Assembly (NCBI GenBank): GCA_947623455.1
Contig: OX392538.1
Location: 5,456,001 to 5,520,000, forward strand
DNA from: Mimachlamys varia
Lineage: Eukaryota; Mollusca; Bivalvia; Pectinida; Pectinidae
DNA: 64,000 bases
Direction of reading: 5' to 3'
Shown: positions 1 through 11,555 of the stretch, piece after piece
Position numbering within the stretch: the stretch's first letter is position 1
Layout: each line of letters opens with the position of its first letter
Position numbers and translations under genes: made by a program
The notes under the pieces: generated by a model
Database searches by the model: none
Told to the model about the DNA's origin: nothing
What the model saw: the letters and a program-made list of their open reading frames with translations, nothing else

Positions 1-471
1 ACATTACCATTTGATATGTCTTTTAAAATAATAGAAAAGAGATTGATTGATATTTCCAGACAGAACATATTATCAAAAATCACAGCTTCACCTAAAGGGT
101 TATTTTATCAACACTTGATAGATAGTCATTGTTTAAAATTTTATTTAACAAAACCTATTGAAAGTAAATACAAACAAATACTAACTAAATTTAGGATATC
201 GTCTCATAAACTAAATATAGAAACTGGAAGACATCATAACGTCATTCGTAGAAACAGGATTTGTAACCAATGTAATTTGAGAGATATAGAAGACGAATTT
301 CATTTTATCTTGATTTGCCCTTTTTATAGCGATTTACGAGGCAGATTTTTGAAAAATTATTATTACAGAAAACCCTCCATCTTTAAATTAATACAACTAC
401 TTAGCACGCAAAATGTTAAAGATCTATCCAATTTAGGGAAATATTTGTATTTAGCTTGTAGGAGACGGTAA
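1..471 (+). CDS. C-terminal part of a non-LTR retrotransposon (LINE) ORF2-like protein, cut by the window edge
   Basis: The frame is open from base 1, so the protein starts left of the window; the first ATG is at 16. From that ATG, 151 residues are visible. A C-x2-C-x9-H-x4-C cluster (C83, C86, H96, C101, within RICNQCNLRDIEDEFHF) resembles the zinc-binding region found after the reverse transcriptase in many LINE polyproteins, which is thought to help bind template RNA. The catalytic RT and endonuclease parts are not in the window. The degraded copy at 38340-38860 has the same arrangement, which supports a dispersed mobile family rather than a host gene. The frame ends at a TAA and shows no internal damage. 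Family level (CR1/jockey/other) is not resolved. Confidence 0.6.
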   Translation, partial: TLPFDMSFKIIEKRLIDISRQNILSKITASPKGLFYQHLIDSHCLKFYLTKPIESKYKQILTKFRISSHKLNIETGRHHNVIRRNRICNQCNLRDIEDEFHFILICPFYSDLRGRFLKNYYYRKPSIFKLIQLLSTQNVKDLSNLGKYLYLACRRR

Positions 472-642
472 TCATATTTTACATATTGTGATGTTCCATA
501 ACTGTTAATGTGTTAAATAAGTACTGTTATACTTGTATGTACATTATTAAACTATGTTGTCTGTATATTGTGATGTCATTCTCCTGTATGTACCTATAAG
601 CCTAAGGGCTTTTGGCTAATAAAGAACTGGAAACTTCTACAT
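472..642 (+). mobile_element. 3' untranslated tail of the LINE
   Basis: AT-rich sequence after the LINE stop codon, with an AATAAA at 618-623, just before the 21-bp tandem array begins. No target-site duplication can be tested, because the left end is outside the window and the right end runs into the array. Confidence 0.45.
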
Positions 643-3600
643 AGATATCTCAGGTTAGTAGGGTATCAACTCAGGCTAGTAGGGGATTATTTAAGGCTAG
701 TAGAGGAATATCTCAGACTAGAAGGGGATTATCTCGGGCTAGTAGGGGATTATGTCAGGCTAGTAGGGGATTATGTCAGGCCAGTAGGGGATTATGTCAG
801 GCTAGTAGGGGATTATCGCGGGCTAGCAGGGGATTATCGCAGGCTAGTAGGGGATTATATCAGGCTAGTAGGGGATTATCTCAGGCTAGTAGTGGATTAT
901 GTCAGGCTAGTAGGGGATTATCTCAGGCTAGTAGGGGAGAATCTCGGGCTAGTAGGGGATGATCTCAGGCTAGCAGGGGATTATCTCAGGCTAGTAGGGG
1001 ATTATCTCAGACTAGTAGGGGATTATCTCAGGCTAGTAGGGGGTTATCTTAGTCTGGTAGGGGATTATCTCAGACTAGAAGGGGATTTCTCGAGCTAGTA
1101 GTGGATTATCTCGGGCTAATAGTGGATTATCTCAGGCTAGTAGGAGATTATCTCAGACTAATAGGGGATTATCTCAGGCTAGTAGGGGATTATCTCAGGC
1201 TAGTAGGGGATTATCTCAGGCTAGTAGAGGATTATCTCAGGCTAGTAGGGGATTATCTCAGGCTAGTAGTGGATTATCTCAGGCTAGTAGGGGATTACCT
1301 CAGGCTAGTAGTGGATTATCTCAGGCTAGTAGGGGATTATCTCAGGCTAGTGGTGGATTAGCTCGGGCTACATGTAGTAGGGGATTATCGTAGGCTAGTA
1401 GGGGATTATCTCAGACTAGTAGGGGATTATCTCAGACTAGTAGGGGATTATCTCAGGCTAGTAAGGGATTATATAAGGCTAGTAGGGGATTATTTCGGTT
1501 TAGTAGGGGATTATCTCGGGCTAGTAGTGGATTATCTCGGGCTAGCAGGGGACTATCTCAAGCTAGTAGGAGATTATCTCAGGCTAGTAGGGGATTATCT
1601 CATGCTAGTAGTGGATTATCTCGGGCTAGTAGTGGATTATCTCGGGCTAGTAGTAGATTAGCTCGGGCTACATGTAGTAGGGGATTATCGTAGGCTAGTA
1701 GGGGATTATCTCAGACTAGAAGGGGATTATCTCGGGCTAGTAGGGGATTATGTCAGGCTAGTAGGGGATTATGTCAGGCCAGTAGGGGATTATGTCAGGC
1801 TAGTAGGGGATTATGTCAGGCCAGTAGGGGATTATGTCAGGCTAGTAGGGGATTATCGCGGGCTAGCAGGGGATTATCGCAGGCTAGTAGGGGATTATAT
1901 CAGGCTAGTAGGGGATTATCTCAGGCTAGTAGTGGATTATGTCAGGCTAGTAGGGGATTATCTCAGGCTAGTAGGGGAGAATCTCGGGCTAGTAGGGGAT
2001 GATCTCAGGCTAGCAGGGGATTATCTCAGGCTAGTAGGGGATTATCTCAGACTAGTAGGGGATTATCTCAGGCTAGTAGGGGGTTATCTTAGTCTGGTAG
2101 GGGATTATCTCAGACTAGAAGGGGATTTCTCGAGCTAGTAGTGGATTATCTCGGGCTAATAGTGGATTATCTCAGGCTAGTAGGAGATTATCTCAGACTA
2201 ATAGGGGATTATCTCAGGCTAGTAGGGGATTATCTCAGGCTAGTAGGGGATTATCTCAGGCTAGTAGAGGATTATCTCAGGCTAGTAGGGGATTATCTCA
2301 GGCTAGTAGTGGATTATCTCAGGCTAGTAGGGGATTACCTCAGGCTAGTAGTGGATTATCTCAGGCTAGTAGGGGATTATCTCAGGCTAGTGGTGGATTA
2401 GCTCGGGCTACATGTAGTAGGGGATTATCGTAGGCTAGTAGGGGATTATCTCAGACTAGTAGGGGATTATCTCAGACTAGTAGGGGATTATCTCAGGCTA
2501 GTAAGGGATTATATAAGGCTAGTAGGGGATTATTTCGGTTTAGTAGGGGATTATCTCGGGCTAGTAGTGGATTATCTCGGGCTAGCAGGGGACTATCTCA
2601 AGCTAGTAGGAGATTATCTCAGGCTAGTAGGGGATTATCTCATGCTAGTAGTGGATTATCTCGGGCTAGTAGTGGATTATCTCGGGCTAGTAGTAGATTA
2701 GCTCGGGCTACATGTAGTAGGGGATTATCGCAGGCTAGTAGGGGATTATCTCATACTAGTAGGGGATTATCTCAGACTAGTAGGGGATTATTTCAGGCTA
2801 GTAGTGGATTAGCACGGGCTACATGTAGTAGTGGATTATCTCAGGCTAGTAGTGGATTATCTCAGGCTAGTAGGGGATTATCTCAAGCTTGTAGGGGATT
2901 ATGGCGGGCTAGTAGGGGATTATCTCAGACTAGTAGGGTATAATCTCAGGCTAGTAGTGGATTATCTCAGGCTAATAGTGGATTATCGCAGGCTAGCAGG
3001 GGACTATCTCAGGCTAGTAGGGGATTATCTCAGGCTAGTAGGGGATTATCTCAGGCTAGTAGTGAATTATATCGGGCTAGTATGGGTTATCTTAGGCTAA
3101 TAGTGGATTATCGCAGGCTAGCAGGGGGTTATCTCAGGCTAGTAGGGGATTATCTCAGGCTAACAGGGGATTATCTCAGGCTAGTAGGGGATTATCTCAG
3201 GCTAGTAGTGGATTAGCTCGGGCTACATGTAGTAGGGGATTATCGTAGGCTAGTAGGGGATTATCTCAGACTAGTAGGGGATTATCTCAGACTAGTAGGG
3301 GATTATCTCAGACTAGTAGGGGATTATCTCAGACTAGTAGGGGATTATCTCAGGCTAGTAGGGGATTATCTCAGACTAGTAGGGGATTATCTCAGGCTAG
3401 TAGGGATTATCTCGGGCTAGTAAGGGATTGTATCAGGCTAGTAGGGGATTATCTCAGGCTAACAGGGGATTATCTCAGGCTAGTAGGGGATTATCTCAGG
3501 CTAGTAGGGGATTATCTCAGGCTAACAGGGGATTATCTCAGGCTAGTAGGGGATTATCTCAGGCTAGTAGTGGATTAGCTCGGGCTACATGTAGTAGGGG

Positions 3601-4207
3601 ATTATCGTATGCTAGTAGGGGATTATCTCAGACTAGTAGGGGATTATCTCAGGCTAGTAGTGGATTAGCTCGGGCTACATGTAGTAGGGGATTATCGTAG
3701 GCTAGTAGGGGATTATCTCAGACTAGTAGGGGATTATCTCAGACTAGTAGGGGATTATCTCAGACTAGTAGGGGATTATTTCAGGCTAATAGTGGATTAG
3801 CTCGGGCTACACGTAGTAGGGGATTATCGCAGACTAGTAGGGGATTATCTCAGGCTAGTAGGGGATTATCTCAGGCTATTAGGGGATTATCTCAGGCTAG
3901 TAGTGGATTATCTCAGGCTAGTAGTGGATTATCTCGGGCTAGTAGGGGATTATCTCAGACTAGTAGGGGATTATCTCAGACTAGTAGGGGATTATCTCAG
4001 GCTAGTAGGGGATTATCTCAGGCTAGTAGTGGATTATCTCAGGCTAGTAGGGGTTGATCTCAGGCTAATAGTGAATTATCTCAGGCTAGTAGGGGATTAT
4101 GGCGGGCTAGTAGGGGATTATCTCAGACTAGTAGGGGATTATCTCAGGCTAGTAGTGGATTATCTCAGGCTAGTAGGGGATTATCTCAGGCTAATAGTGA
4201 ATTACAG
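643..4207. repeat. 21-bp minisatellite with a ~1,040-bp higher-order duplication
   Basis: About 170 head-to-tail copies of a 21-bp unit with core GGATTATCTCAGGCTAGTAG. Common variants are GGCTAGTAGT for GGCTAGTAGG and GGCTAATAG. A longer variant carries GGCTACATGTAGTAGG and recurs near 1367, 1667, 2407, 2707, 2818, 3212, 3580 and 3678. Because 21 is a multiple of three, frames stay open for long stretches and would read as heptads of LRLVGDY type; these are by-products. The block at about 717-1715 is repeated at about 1715-2740 with an offset of 1,040 bp over most of its length. The array begins at the LINE tail and ends inside a foldback element. Confidence 0.95.
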
Positions 4208-4338
4208 AATAACTATAAGTAAACAGAGAGAAGTTCCTTAGCTAAGGATCTTCCCCTTACATTCTGTAATGCTTTCCTATGGAGATTTTTAAGTTAAGGG
4301 ATTTCCTTAAGTTAAGGAACGTTGATGAAACCGGGGCC
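4201..4338. mobile_element. Truncated foldback MITE (right arm plus a remnant of the left arm)
   Basis: The segment from about 4233 to 4338 matches the right half of the complete foldback element at 16145-16342. Shared parts include CCTTAGCTAAGGAT, the ATTCTGTAATGCTTTCCTATGG stretch (seen at 4261-4282), and an end in AACGTTGATGAAACC-GGGGCC. Only ATTACAGAAT at 4201-4210 remains of the left arm. The 21-bp array stops exactly there, so array growth or a deletion seems to have removed the other arm. Confidence 0.7.
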
Positions 4339-4566
4339 AGCAATAGCTCAAAAGATAGGGGACCAGCGCATAGCTCAAAAGCTAAATTATCATTTAACGA
4401 CTTCGTCCAAGACATACACTGTACCTATCGTATATTACAATAAGCAGCAAACACTCTAACGCAAAGTAAGCAAGAACAAATGTAACCAAAATTTTCATAT
4501 ATACATTAGGAAGAGTACAAACATATAGAACGAAGCAAGGTTAGAGACATAATCTCACTAAATTGT

Positions 4567-4620
4567 ATCCTCGATATCCAGGGGTTACGATCACATGCGC
4601 TCTAGATCTCTACACCCCTT
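4567..4620 (-). repeat. Short quasi-palindromic dispersed repeat, copy 1
   Basis: Core CTCGATATCCAGGGGTTACG followed by CTCTACACCCCTTG; the CCAGGGGT and ACCCCTTG ends are inverted with respect to each other. The first 27 bases (4567-4593) are an exact reverse complement of 7171-7197, and the whole segment is homologous in inverted orientation to 5242-5286. Confidence 0.7.
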
Positions 4621-5241
4621 GAACATATTGTAGAAAAACAACCAAAGACTGTGTGCGTCAACTCCAACAACCCAGGTGGAGTATAAAATGGTCTGGGGTG
4701 GGTGTTGCAGTATATGTGATGTAGCGTTCAAGTGAGGTGGCACTATAAAAGATGCCGTTGGAATCACGGTCCCACTACAAACAGAACACAATTCATCTCC
4801 AGCACACACACATACATACACACACACATGGAGATATTAGCCATGTTGTATAGGACAAGTAGTTAGCGCCTGATAAGGCAGCTCCTGCGAACTCCTCAGA
4901 ATTGTATATGATATAACTGTATGTGTTAATTGTATTGATAGTATGAGAAATGTATATCTATGTACTGCAAAACGCTTTAGAGTGGTTTATGTTAGCTAGA
5001 TAGGGCGCAATATCAAATGTTGTCTTTTTAATTATTTATTTGTTGATAAGAAAACTAGTTCGACTCTTAAAAAAGAATCTCGCGGTCACATAACGTTAAG
5101 AATTGACAGTCTTTGACGTCGGTTGTGGTTCCTTTGTTATCTTCATAAGGAAGCATCAGCCCAGCGATAGGTCAGTAATTTTTAATTGAGACTAATATAA
5201 CTGCTACTGGTATATCGCGCCTTCAGTTTTACTATGCTTAT

Positions 5242-5286
5242 CCCAGGGGTGTAGAGAGTGTAGGTAACCACTGGATATCGAGGATG
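5242..5286 (+). repeat. Short quasi-palindromic dispersed repeat, copy 2
   Basis: CCCAGGGGTGTAGAGAGTG followed by GGTAACCACTGGATATCGAG. It matches the reverse complement of 4567-4620 apart from an internal gap of about 8 bases and a few substitutions. Confidence 0.65.
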
Positions 5287-5434
5287 ACTATATAATAAGG
5301 TAGTGGTTCAAAATGGCAATTGTATGACGTCAATTTAGATATTTTTAATATGACTGTTATCTTTCATTATATCTACTTAATTTTCAAAAGGACAAAGTCA
5401 TATAGAAAAATAAATCGATCGGTCAACTACTTAC

Positions 5435-6866
5435 CTTCTTAGCACCGTTAGCGTCATATTTATAATACCAATCTGGATAGCCTCCAAATAAATGTGTTTC
5501 TGGATCAAAGCAATGGAATCTGCTCCGTCCTAGAGCGTCAGTAGAGTTAGCAGTTTTAACACCGAGGTTCTCCATACACTTCCCCAATTCCGCGTCCTCC
5601 GCGCCGCCATCTTGACGACACACTTTGGGGTCTTTACCCTTTTCAACAAGGCGCCGGAGCGCCTCTTTACTCAGGACATATCCCGCGCCTCCGCTATAGT
5701 ATCCCTGCTTCACTATAGTTTTAAAATGGTGTCCAAAATAAACAGGGTCATCGCGTGAATATGACTGCAGGAAATAACGAAGGTTTTCCAGAATCATATA
5801 CGTGTCGTCATCAGCTTTTACAAACCAGTCAGCGTCATTGAAATGTGTGTCGTAAACGTACTTAAAAGCTTTCATTGTTTTAGCCGTGAGATGCTCCCGA
5901 CCCTCAGATACGTCTAGCCCGACGGTAGGGAAGCTCGTGTTTGTTGTGGAACTGATAAAAACCAACACGTTACATCGCTTGGCCCACGTGCGTTTCACGT
6001 GGATAGCCTTTTTATCTAAGTTCTGGGGGCTTGTCATCACCCAACACAATATTCGGATTTTCTTTTCTAATTCCTTCGCCACTTTGTCGTTATCTGAAAC
6101 ATATAAAATGATAAGTGATCATAAAGTACGGGGCTTCTTATATTGTAACTTAATATTTCATATATCAAGATATTATGTACTTCCAATGTAGCCAATACAT
6201 GATGTGTCACATGTAATAATTTTTCAGTTCAAAGTTAGGATGAGTGGACGCCTGTATGTGTTATAGAGGTTCACGCGAAGCCTTGTTGAACGACTGTGTG
6301 AGATTTGCCAGTATTACCTAGGGTTCCTGGTATTTGTTCAAATGCAACACCAATTTTCGAAATGTTAACAATAGTTTTTGTTGGATTTATCATTGGCACA
6401 ATTTCTTAAACCTGGTATTTGTTTAAAATATACTGACATTGAGAGCAGATATTTTTAAATGAACTTTGGATTCCGAGATGGATGTTTTTTTATAAATATC
6501 AATCATAATGAAATACATTGTACCTTTATGAAAGTGAGAATCGTCGAAGTTGACTTGTTTTACTTTGCCGATGTTTTTATCCATCTGCTCGTGAAACTTC
6601 TCTTCCTCCTGGTGCCATTTCTCACGTCCGTCAACGCCGTCGGTAGGAGACGACTTGTTGGCGACACTTCCGCCGGAAACTGTATACCGGAACTTGTCTA
6701 TACCGCCAGAGTACTTCGCCATCAACATCGGCGTCTGTAGTGACGTCAGACTGGCTACTACGAAAGCAATGACCAATCCGATAGCCAGGCCGAAACAGAA
6801 GTTGACGCTGGCTGTCTGGGACGATCCACATACTGCAACAATCATTGTGATTATCAGTGAAGACAT
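5435..6866 (-). CDS. C1GALT1-like core-1 beta-1,3-galactosyltransferase, two exons, C-terminal exon missing from the window
   Basis: Enzymes of this family add galactose from UDP-Gal to GalNAc-O-Ser/Thr (T antigen) in the Golgi. Exon A is 6866-6524 and exon B is 6093-5435. The intron at 6523-6094 has a GT donor and an AG acceptor after a pyrimidine-rich TTTCAG. Both sides are phase 1, and the joint codon gives Asp. The visible 334 residues show a type II membrane anchor at about 21-40 (VNFCFGLAIGLVIAFVVASL), a stem, CWVMT at 131-135, HVKRTWAKRC at 146-155, the metal/UDP-binding ADDDTY (DDD at 209-211), GGAGYVLS at 249-256, and E280-D281. N-K-S and N-S-T sequons are present. Exon B ends at a GTAAGT donor, so the last roughly 30-60 residues, with the expected Cys-Cys/His-Tyr region, must lie on another exon at lower coordinates, not seen here. 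The start is uncertain: I chose the ATG at 6866; another is at 6845, and an upstream exon spliced at TTGCAG near 6835 is possible. It may be one of several paralogues. Confidence 0.85.
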
Positions 6867-7832
6867 AACTTGGAAATATTTACTGTACAAGCACTATACT
6901 ACTAGGAATCGAGGACAAAACCAAATACCCCCAGTCATGTCGGTATTCTTAATATATGACATTCGTGTAAGGTTAAGTTTGGTTGAGGTCTTGGGTCCTT
7001 ACATCAGTTTGGTTTGGTTAAGTTTAAAGTGCTATGAATAACTACGACCTCCCGATGTGAGTGTGTGTGTTGATTGCGTGTGTGTCTGGGAGGCGGCAGT
7101 ATGTGCGTGTACGCCCCACATTTCGGAACTCTCAATGTCGACTTTATAGTGTTATCATAATGAAGTAAACTGATCGTAACCCCTGGATATCGAGGATGGG
7201 TTTGGGGCAGCAGATTGTATACGTTCCACTTCGTGTCCCCCGAGAGAGGACATCAACGAAAACCAACTTAAAGTAACGATACAGACTGTACATGTACAAT
7301 TTATGTATGTGCCAGTTGTCTGATTCAGGTATGACATTTACATAGACATAAGCTGGGTTTTCTTTTTTGTGGGTTTTGGTTTTTTTAAACAAAGTGACGT
7401 ACTGATACAGATCAAGACCCGTATGTGATTGTTTTTTTAAGTTCACACAAGTTTAATTTCTATCGCCAGTAGCAAGGAGAGTATATTTGCCCAATAACGC
7501 AATGATTTTAAAACAAACGTAGCCATCATGTATTTGTGTAATTCCAAGTCTAACTTGTATCATTAACAATTTAAAAAAAAAAGTCTGCCGATAGGATTTC
7601 ACCTTTTGCTAGTCGTAATTAAATCCACATTTTAAGTTAATCATAACTCATCCGTTTAAAAGAATTATCCCGTGATAAAATTAATAGTTTTGATAGGTAT
7701 TACAGCCTAAGGGTTATCAGTAGAAACCATTACATACATCCCTTGATACGAAATCTGTCCTACACAATAAAATCAGTTACTATGAGTAAGTCATACCTGT
7801 CTCGTAAATATTGTGTGTAAGGTCTACTGAAC
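6867..7832. other. Non-coding region upstream of the glycosyltransferase exon
   Basis: No gene supported. It holds a GT-rich simple repeat near 7061-7087, copy 3 of the short quasi-palindrome at 7171-7197, and short minus-strand frames (7144-7446, 7155-7337) that overlap one another and match nothing recognised. It would contain the promoter of the glycosyltransferase if the first exon is the one described, but no TATA box or other core element stands out. Confidence 0.5.
7171..7197 (+). repeat. Short quasi-palindromic dispersed repeat, copy 3 (half)
   Basis: Exact 27-base reverse complement of 4567-4593 (core CGTAACCCCTGGATATCGAG). Only one arm is present here; the second arm seen in copies 1 and 2 is absent. 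Confidence 0.75.
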
Positions 7833-9899
7833 TCGTACACAAAACACAGATATGAGACTGTGTACATAAGCAAATCACAGGTATGATACCATGTACTTAC
7901 ACAAAACACAGGTATGATACCGTTTACATACACAAAACACAGGTATGATACCGTGTACATACACAAAACACAGGTATGATACCGTTTACATACACAAAAC
8001 ACAGGTATGATACCGTGTACAAACACAAAACACAGGTATGATACCGTGTGCATACACAAAACACAGGTATGATACCGTGTACATACACAAAACACAGGTA
8101 TGATAACGTGTACATACACAAAACACAGGTATGATACTGTTTACATACACAAAACACAGTTATGATACCGTTTACATACACAAAACACAGGTATGATACC
8201 GTGTACATACACAAAACACATGTATGATACCGTGTAATACACAAAACACAGGTATGATACCGGGTACATACACAAAACACAGGTATGATAACGTGTACAT
8301 ACACAAAACACAGGTATGATACCGTGTACATACACAAAACACAGGTGTGATACCGTGTACATACACAAAACACAGGTATGATACCGTGTACATACACAAT
8401 ACACAGTTATGATACCGTGTACAAACACAAAACACAGGTATGATACCGTGTGCATACACAAAACACAGGTATGATACCGTGTGCATACACAAAACACAGG
8501 TATGATACCGTGTACATACACAAAACACAGGTATGATACCGTTTACATACACAAAACACAGGTATGATACCGTGTACAAACACAAAACACAGGTATGATA
8601 CCGTGTGCATACACAAAACACAGGTATGATACCGTGTACATACACAAAACACAGGTATGATAACGTGTACATACACAAAACACAGGTATGATACTGTTTA
8701 CATACACAAAACACAGTTATGATACCGTTTACATACACAAAACACAGGTATGATACCGTGTACATACACAAAACACATGTATGATACCGTGTAATACACA
8801 AAACACAGGTATGATACCGGGTACATACACAAAACACAGGTATGATAACGTGTACATACACAAAACACAAGTATGATACTGTTTACATACACAAAACACA
8901 GGTATGATACTGTTTTCATACACAAAACACAGGTATGATAACGTGTACATACACAAAACAGGTATGATACTGTTTACATACACAAAACACAGTTATGATA
9001 CCGTTTACATACACAAAACACAGGTATGATACCGTGTACATACACAAAACACAGGTGTGATACCGTGTACATACACAAAACACAGGTATGATACCGTGTA
9101 CATACACAATACACAGTTATGATACCGTGTACAAACACAAAACACAGGTATGATACCGTGTGCATACACAAAACACAGGTATGATACCGTGTGCATACAC
9201 AAAACACAGGTATGATACCGTGTACATACACAAAACACAGGTATGATACCGTGTGCATACACAAAACACAGGTATGATACCGTGTACATACACAAAACAC
9301 AGGTATGATAACGTGTACATACACAAAACACAGGTATGATACTGTTTACATACACAAAACACAGTTATGATACCGTTTACATACACAAAACACAGGTATG
9401 ATACCGTGTAATACACAAAACACATGTATGATACCGTGCGCATACACAAACCACAGGTATGATACCGTTTACATACACAAAACACAGGTATGATACCGGG
9501 TAATACACAAAACACAGGTATGATACCGTTTACATACACAAAACACAGGTATGATACCGTTTACATACACAAAACACAGGTAAGATACCGTTTACATACA
9601 CAAAACACAGGTATGATACCGTGTACATACACAAAATACAGGTATGATACCGTTTACATATACAAAACACAGGTATGATAACGTGTACATACACAAAATA
9701 CAGGTATGATAACGTGTACATACACAAAACACAGGTATGATAACGTGTACATACACAAAACACAGGTATTATAACGTGTACATATACAAAACACAGGTAT
9801 GATACCGTGTACATACACAAAACACAGGTATGATACCGTTTACATACACAAAACACAGGTATCATACCGTTTACGTACACAAAACACAGGTATGATACA
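7833..9899. repeat. 31-bp minisatellite with ~558-bp higher-order repeat
   Basis: About 66 copies of a 31-bp unit with core ACACAAAACACAGGTATGAT followed by ACCGTGTACAT or variants such as AACGTG, ACCGTTT and ACTGTTT. As 31 is not a multiple of three, each minus-strand frame cycles through a 31-residue pattern, which produces many overlapping false frames. A characteristic series of variants (ACCGTGTAATACAC, then ACCGGGTACAT) occurs at about 8230 and again about 8788, an offset of 558 bp (18 units). Another marker (CACAATACACAGTTATG) recurs with an offset of 710 bp. Confidence 0.95.
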
Positions 9900-11311
9900 T
9901 AAATTGAAAGATAATGAGAAACATTCATCTGTTCATTCACTTCAATATTAAGAGTTATCTCGCTTGCTACGTATCTAGAATGATCACAGACAAAACTTTA
10001 GCGTGTTATGACATCAGAATTTCTCCTAAATGGCACACTGACAAGGTGACAACACCCTTTTGCCTTTAGCTGGGTTGGTGAAGTATGTTTTGGTCCAATG
10101 TTGATAAATAAAGAGTACGTATAAGATACAGCCCCTGGTCAGTCAATGTTTTTTTTTCAATTAAATATGACGTAACACACACATGTGCTGCACCTTTTAA
10201 ATTTAGTATTAGATACATTATGCCGAAAAAATAAATTAAACTGCATCATACAGCTGTTACGTCCTCCTGGGACTCTTCAGTGATGCTAGGGGCCAAAAGG
10301 TGGGAATCCAAAATAAGCAATACGTCATCCTGGTCTGTTCTATCAGTGAGACATGACACAAATCAGTATTAATTAAAACAATTAACACAACACTGTGACG
10401 CTCCTGTATAATATTTCCAGGTATAACTCACGTGGCATGTCTCTACCTTCACGTGAATCAATGTATCATCGCAATCAATCATGTATTCACGTAGAGACTT
10501 ATTATAAAATTTGATTTATAGATATTCTATACGCGTCCCTGTGATAAATATTGAAAATAAGTAAGACACTTTTGAGGGGAAAGGAGAAATTATGACCGGA
10601 TACAGTTGATCGTATGTAATGGATAAATAAGTAATCCAGTATATACAGCAGGAGTACGCTATAGCGGGATTCCATTAATTCGGATGTATACCACTACGTA
10701 CGTCAGTAAAACCTGTCACGTGTAGGTCTATATCTGTACTGCATACCTTTGTAAATGAGTTTAGGAGCCCCTAGGCATCTCATCGTCGAGGTCACGTATT
10801 GCTGCTTATCTTCAACTATATATCAGAACAAATATCGTAACCACTATACACAATTTATCTGATCGCTTATATAATTATTTCGCCCTCAGAGTGCCTTGTC
10901 CTTAGGGAGAGTCGTTTTGCCGTGGTAACAGCCAGGCTGTCCGAAATTAAATTATGTCTACTGAAACGTCCAGCACGGACTGGCGCCTATCGATTTGAGA
11001 AACAGCTAACCAACTGAAGGCTGAAAAACTGTATATATGTGACGTAAGCTAGGTGTCCCTTAACTAGAAGTACGTTGACTGTCCTTGTTCTAGGGTGTGT
11101 GCTAAGGATACCAGGTTACTTGTAGTTCCTGTACATGTCAGGGTTAGACGTTAAACGTAGCCTATTGTCACGATCTCACGGTTAGATAATTTTCTATACA
11201 GTTTACTATATCATTACTCGTACATCGTTGGCTGGAACAAATACTTGTTGGTTTGGTATTTCAGGTCGGAACGTTTACAAGTCAGATGATTATTTTATAG
11301 AGGTATTTTAT

Positions 11312-11555
11312 ATTGGGTAATGAGAGATTGCCAAGATAAGATGAAATGTATGATACTAACACATATACATGTATACAAACGCATACATCCGACAGCTACA
11401 TATATGTATATCGGGACGAATACAGTTTGGTTAGGAAAGAATGCCAAAATAAGGTAAAAATGTACTACAAGTATAATGATACTAAGACATATACAAACGC
11501 ATACATTCAACAGCTACATATATATATATATATCGGGACGAATACAGTTTGGTAA
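11312..11555 (+). repeat. Local tandem duplication of about 120 bp
   Basis: Two diverged copies, about 11312-11430 and 11431-11555, share ACGCATACAT, CAGCTACATATAT and TATCGGGACGAATACAGTTT. The second has a longer TA run. The copies give short overlapping frames on both strands that are probably not coding. Confidence 0.7.

Larger units (their letters stand above)
4339..5434. other. Non-coding stretch downstream of the glycosyltransferase exon, with short dispersed repeats
   Basis: No supported gene. It contains an (AC)n run near 4803-4829 and two copies of a short quasi-palindromic repeat (4567-4620 and 5242-5286). A minus-strand open frame at 4591-4827 crosses both simple repeat and palindrome and matches nothing recognised. 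If the C1GALT1-like gene is intact, this is part of its intron; the final exon was searched for here by its expected Cys-Cys and His-Tyr region and not seen. Confidence 0.6.

Noticed and set aside
892..4241. Open frames with heptad repeats of LRLVGDY type
   Set aside because: They arise because the 21-bp unit is a multiple of three. Other frames of the same array are equally open, and stops and indels break them at random.
4591..4827. 78-codon minus-strand frame downstream of the glycosyltransferase exon
   Set aside because: Considered as the missing last exon, but it lacks the Cys-Cys and His-Tyr region and starts in an AC simple repeat.
7760..9940. Many overlapping minus-strand frames rich in Cys, Val and Tyr
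   Set aside because: All come from the 31-bp unit cycling through three frames; there is no start context, no domain and no conserved frame.
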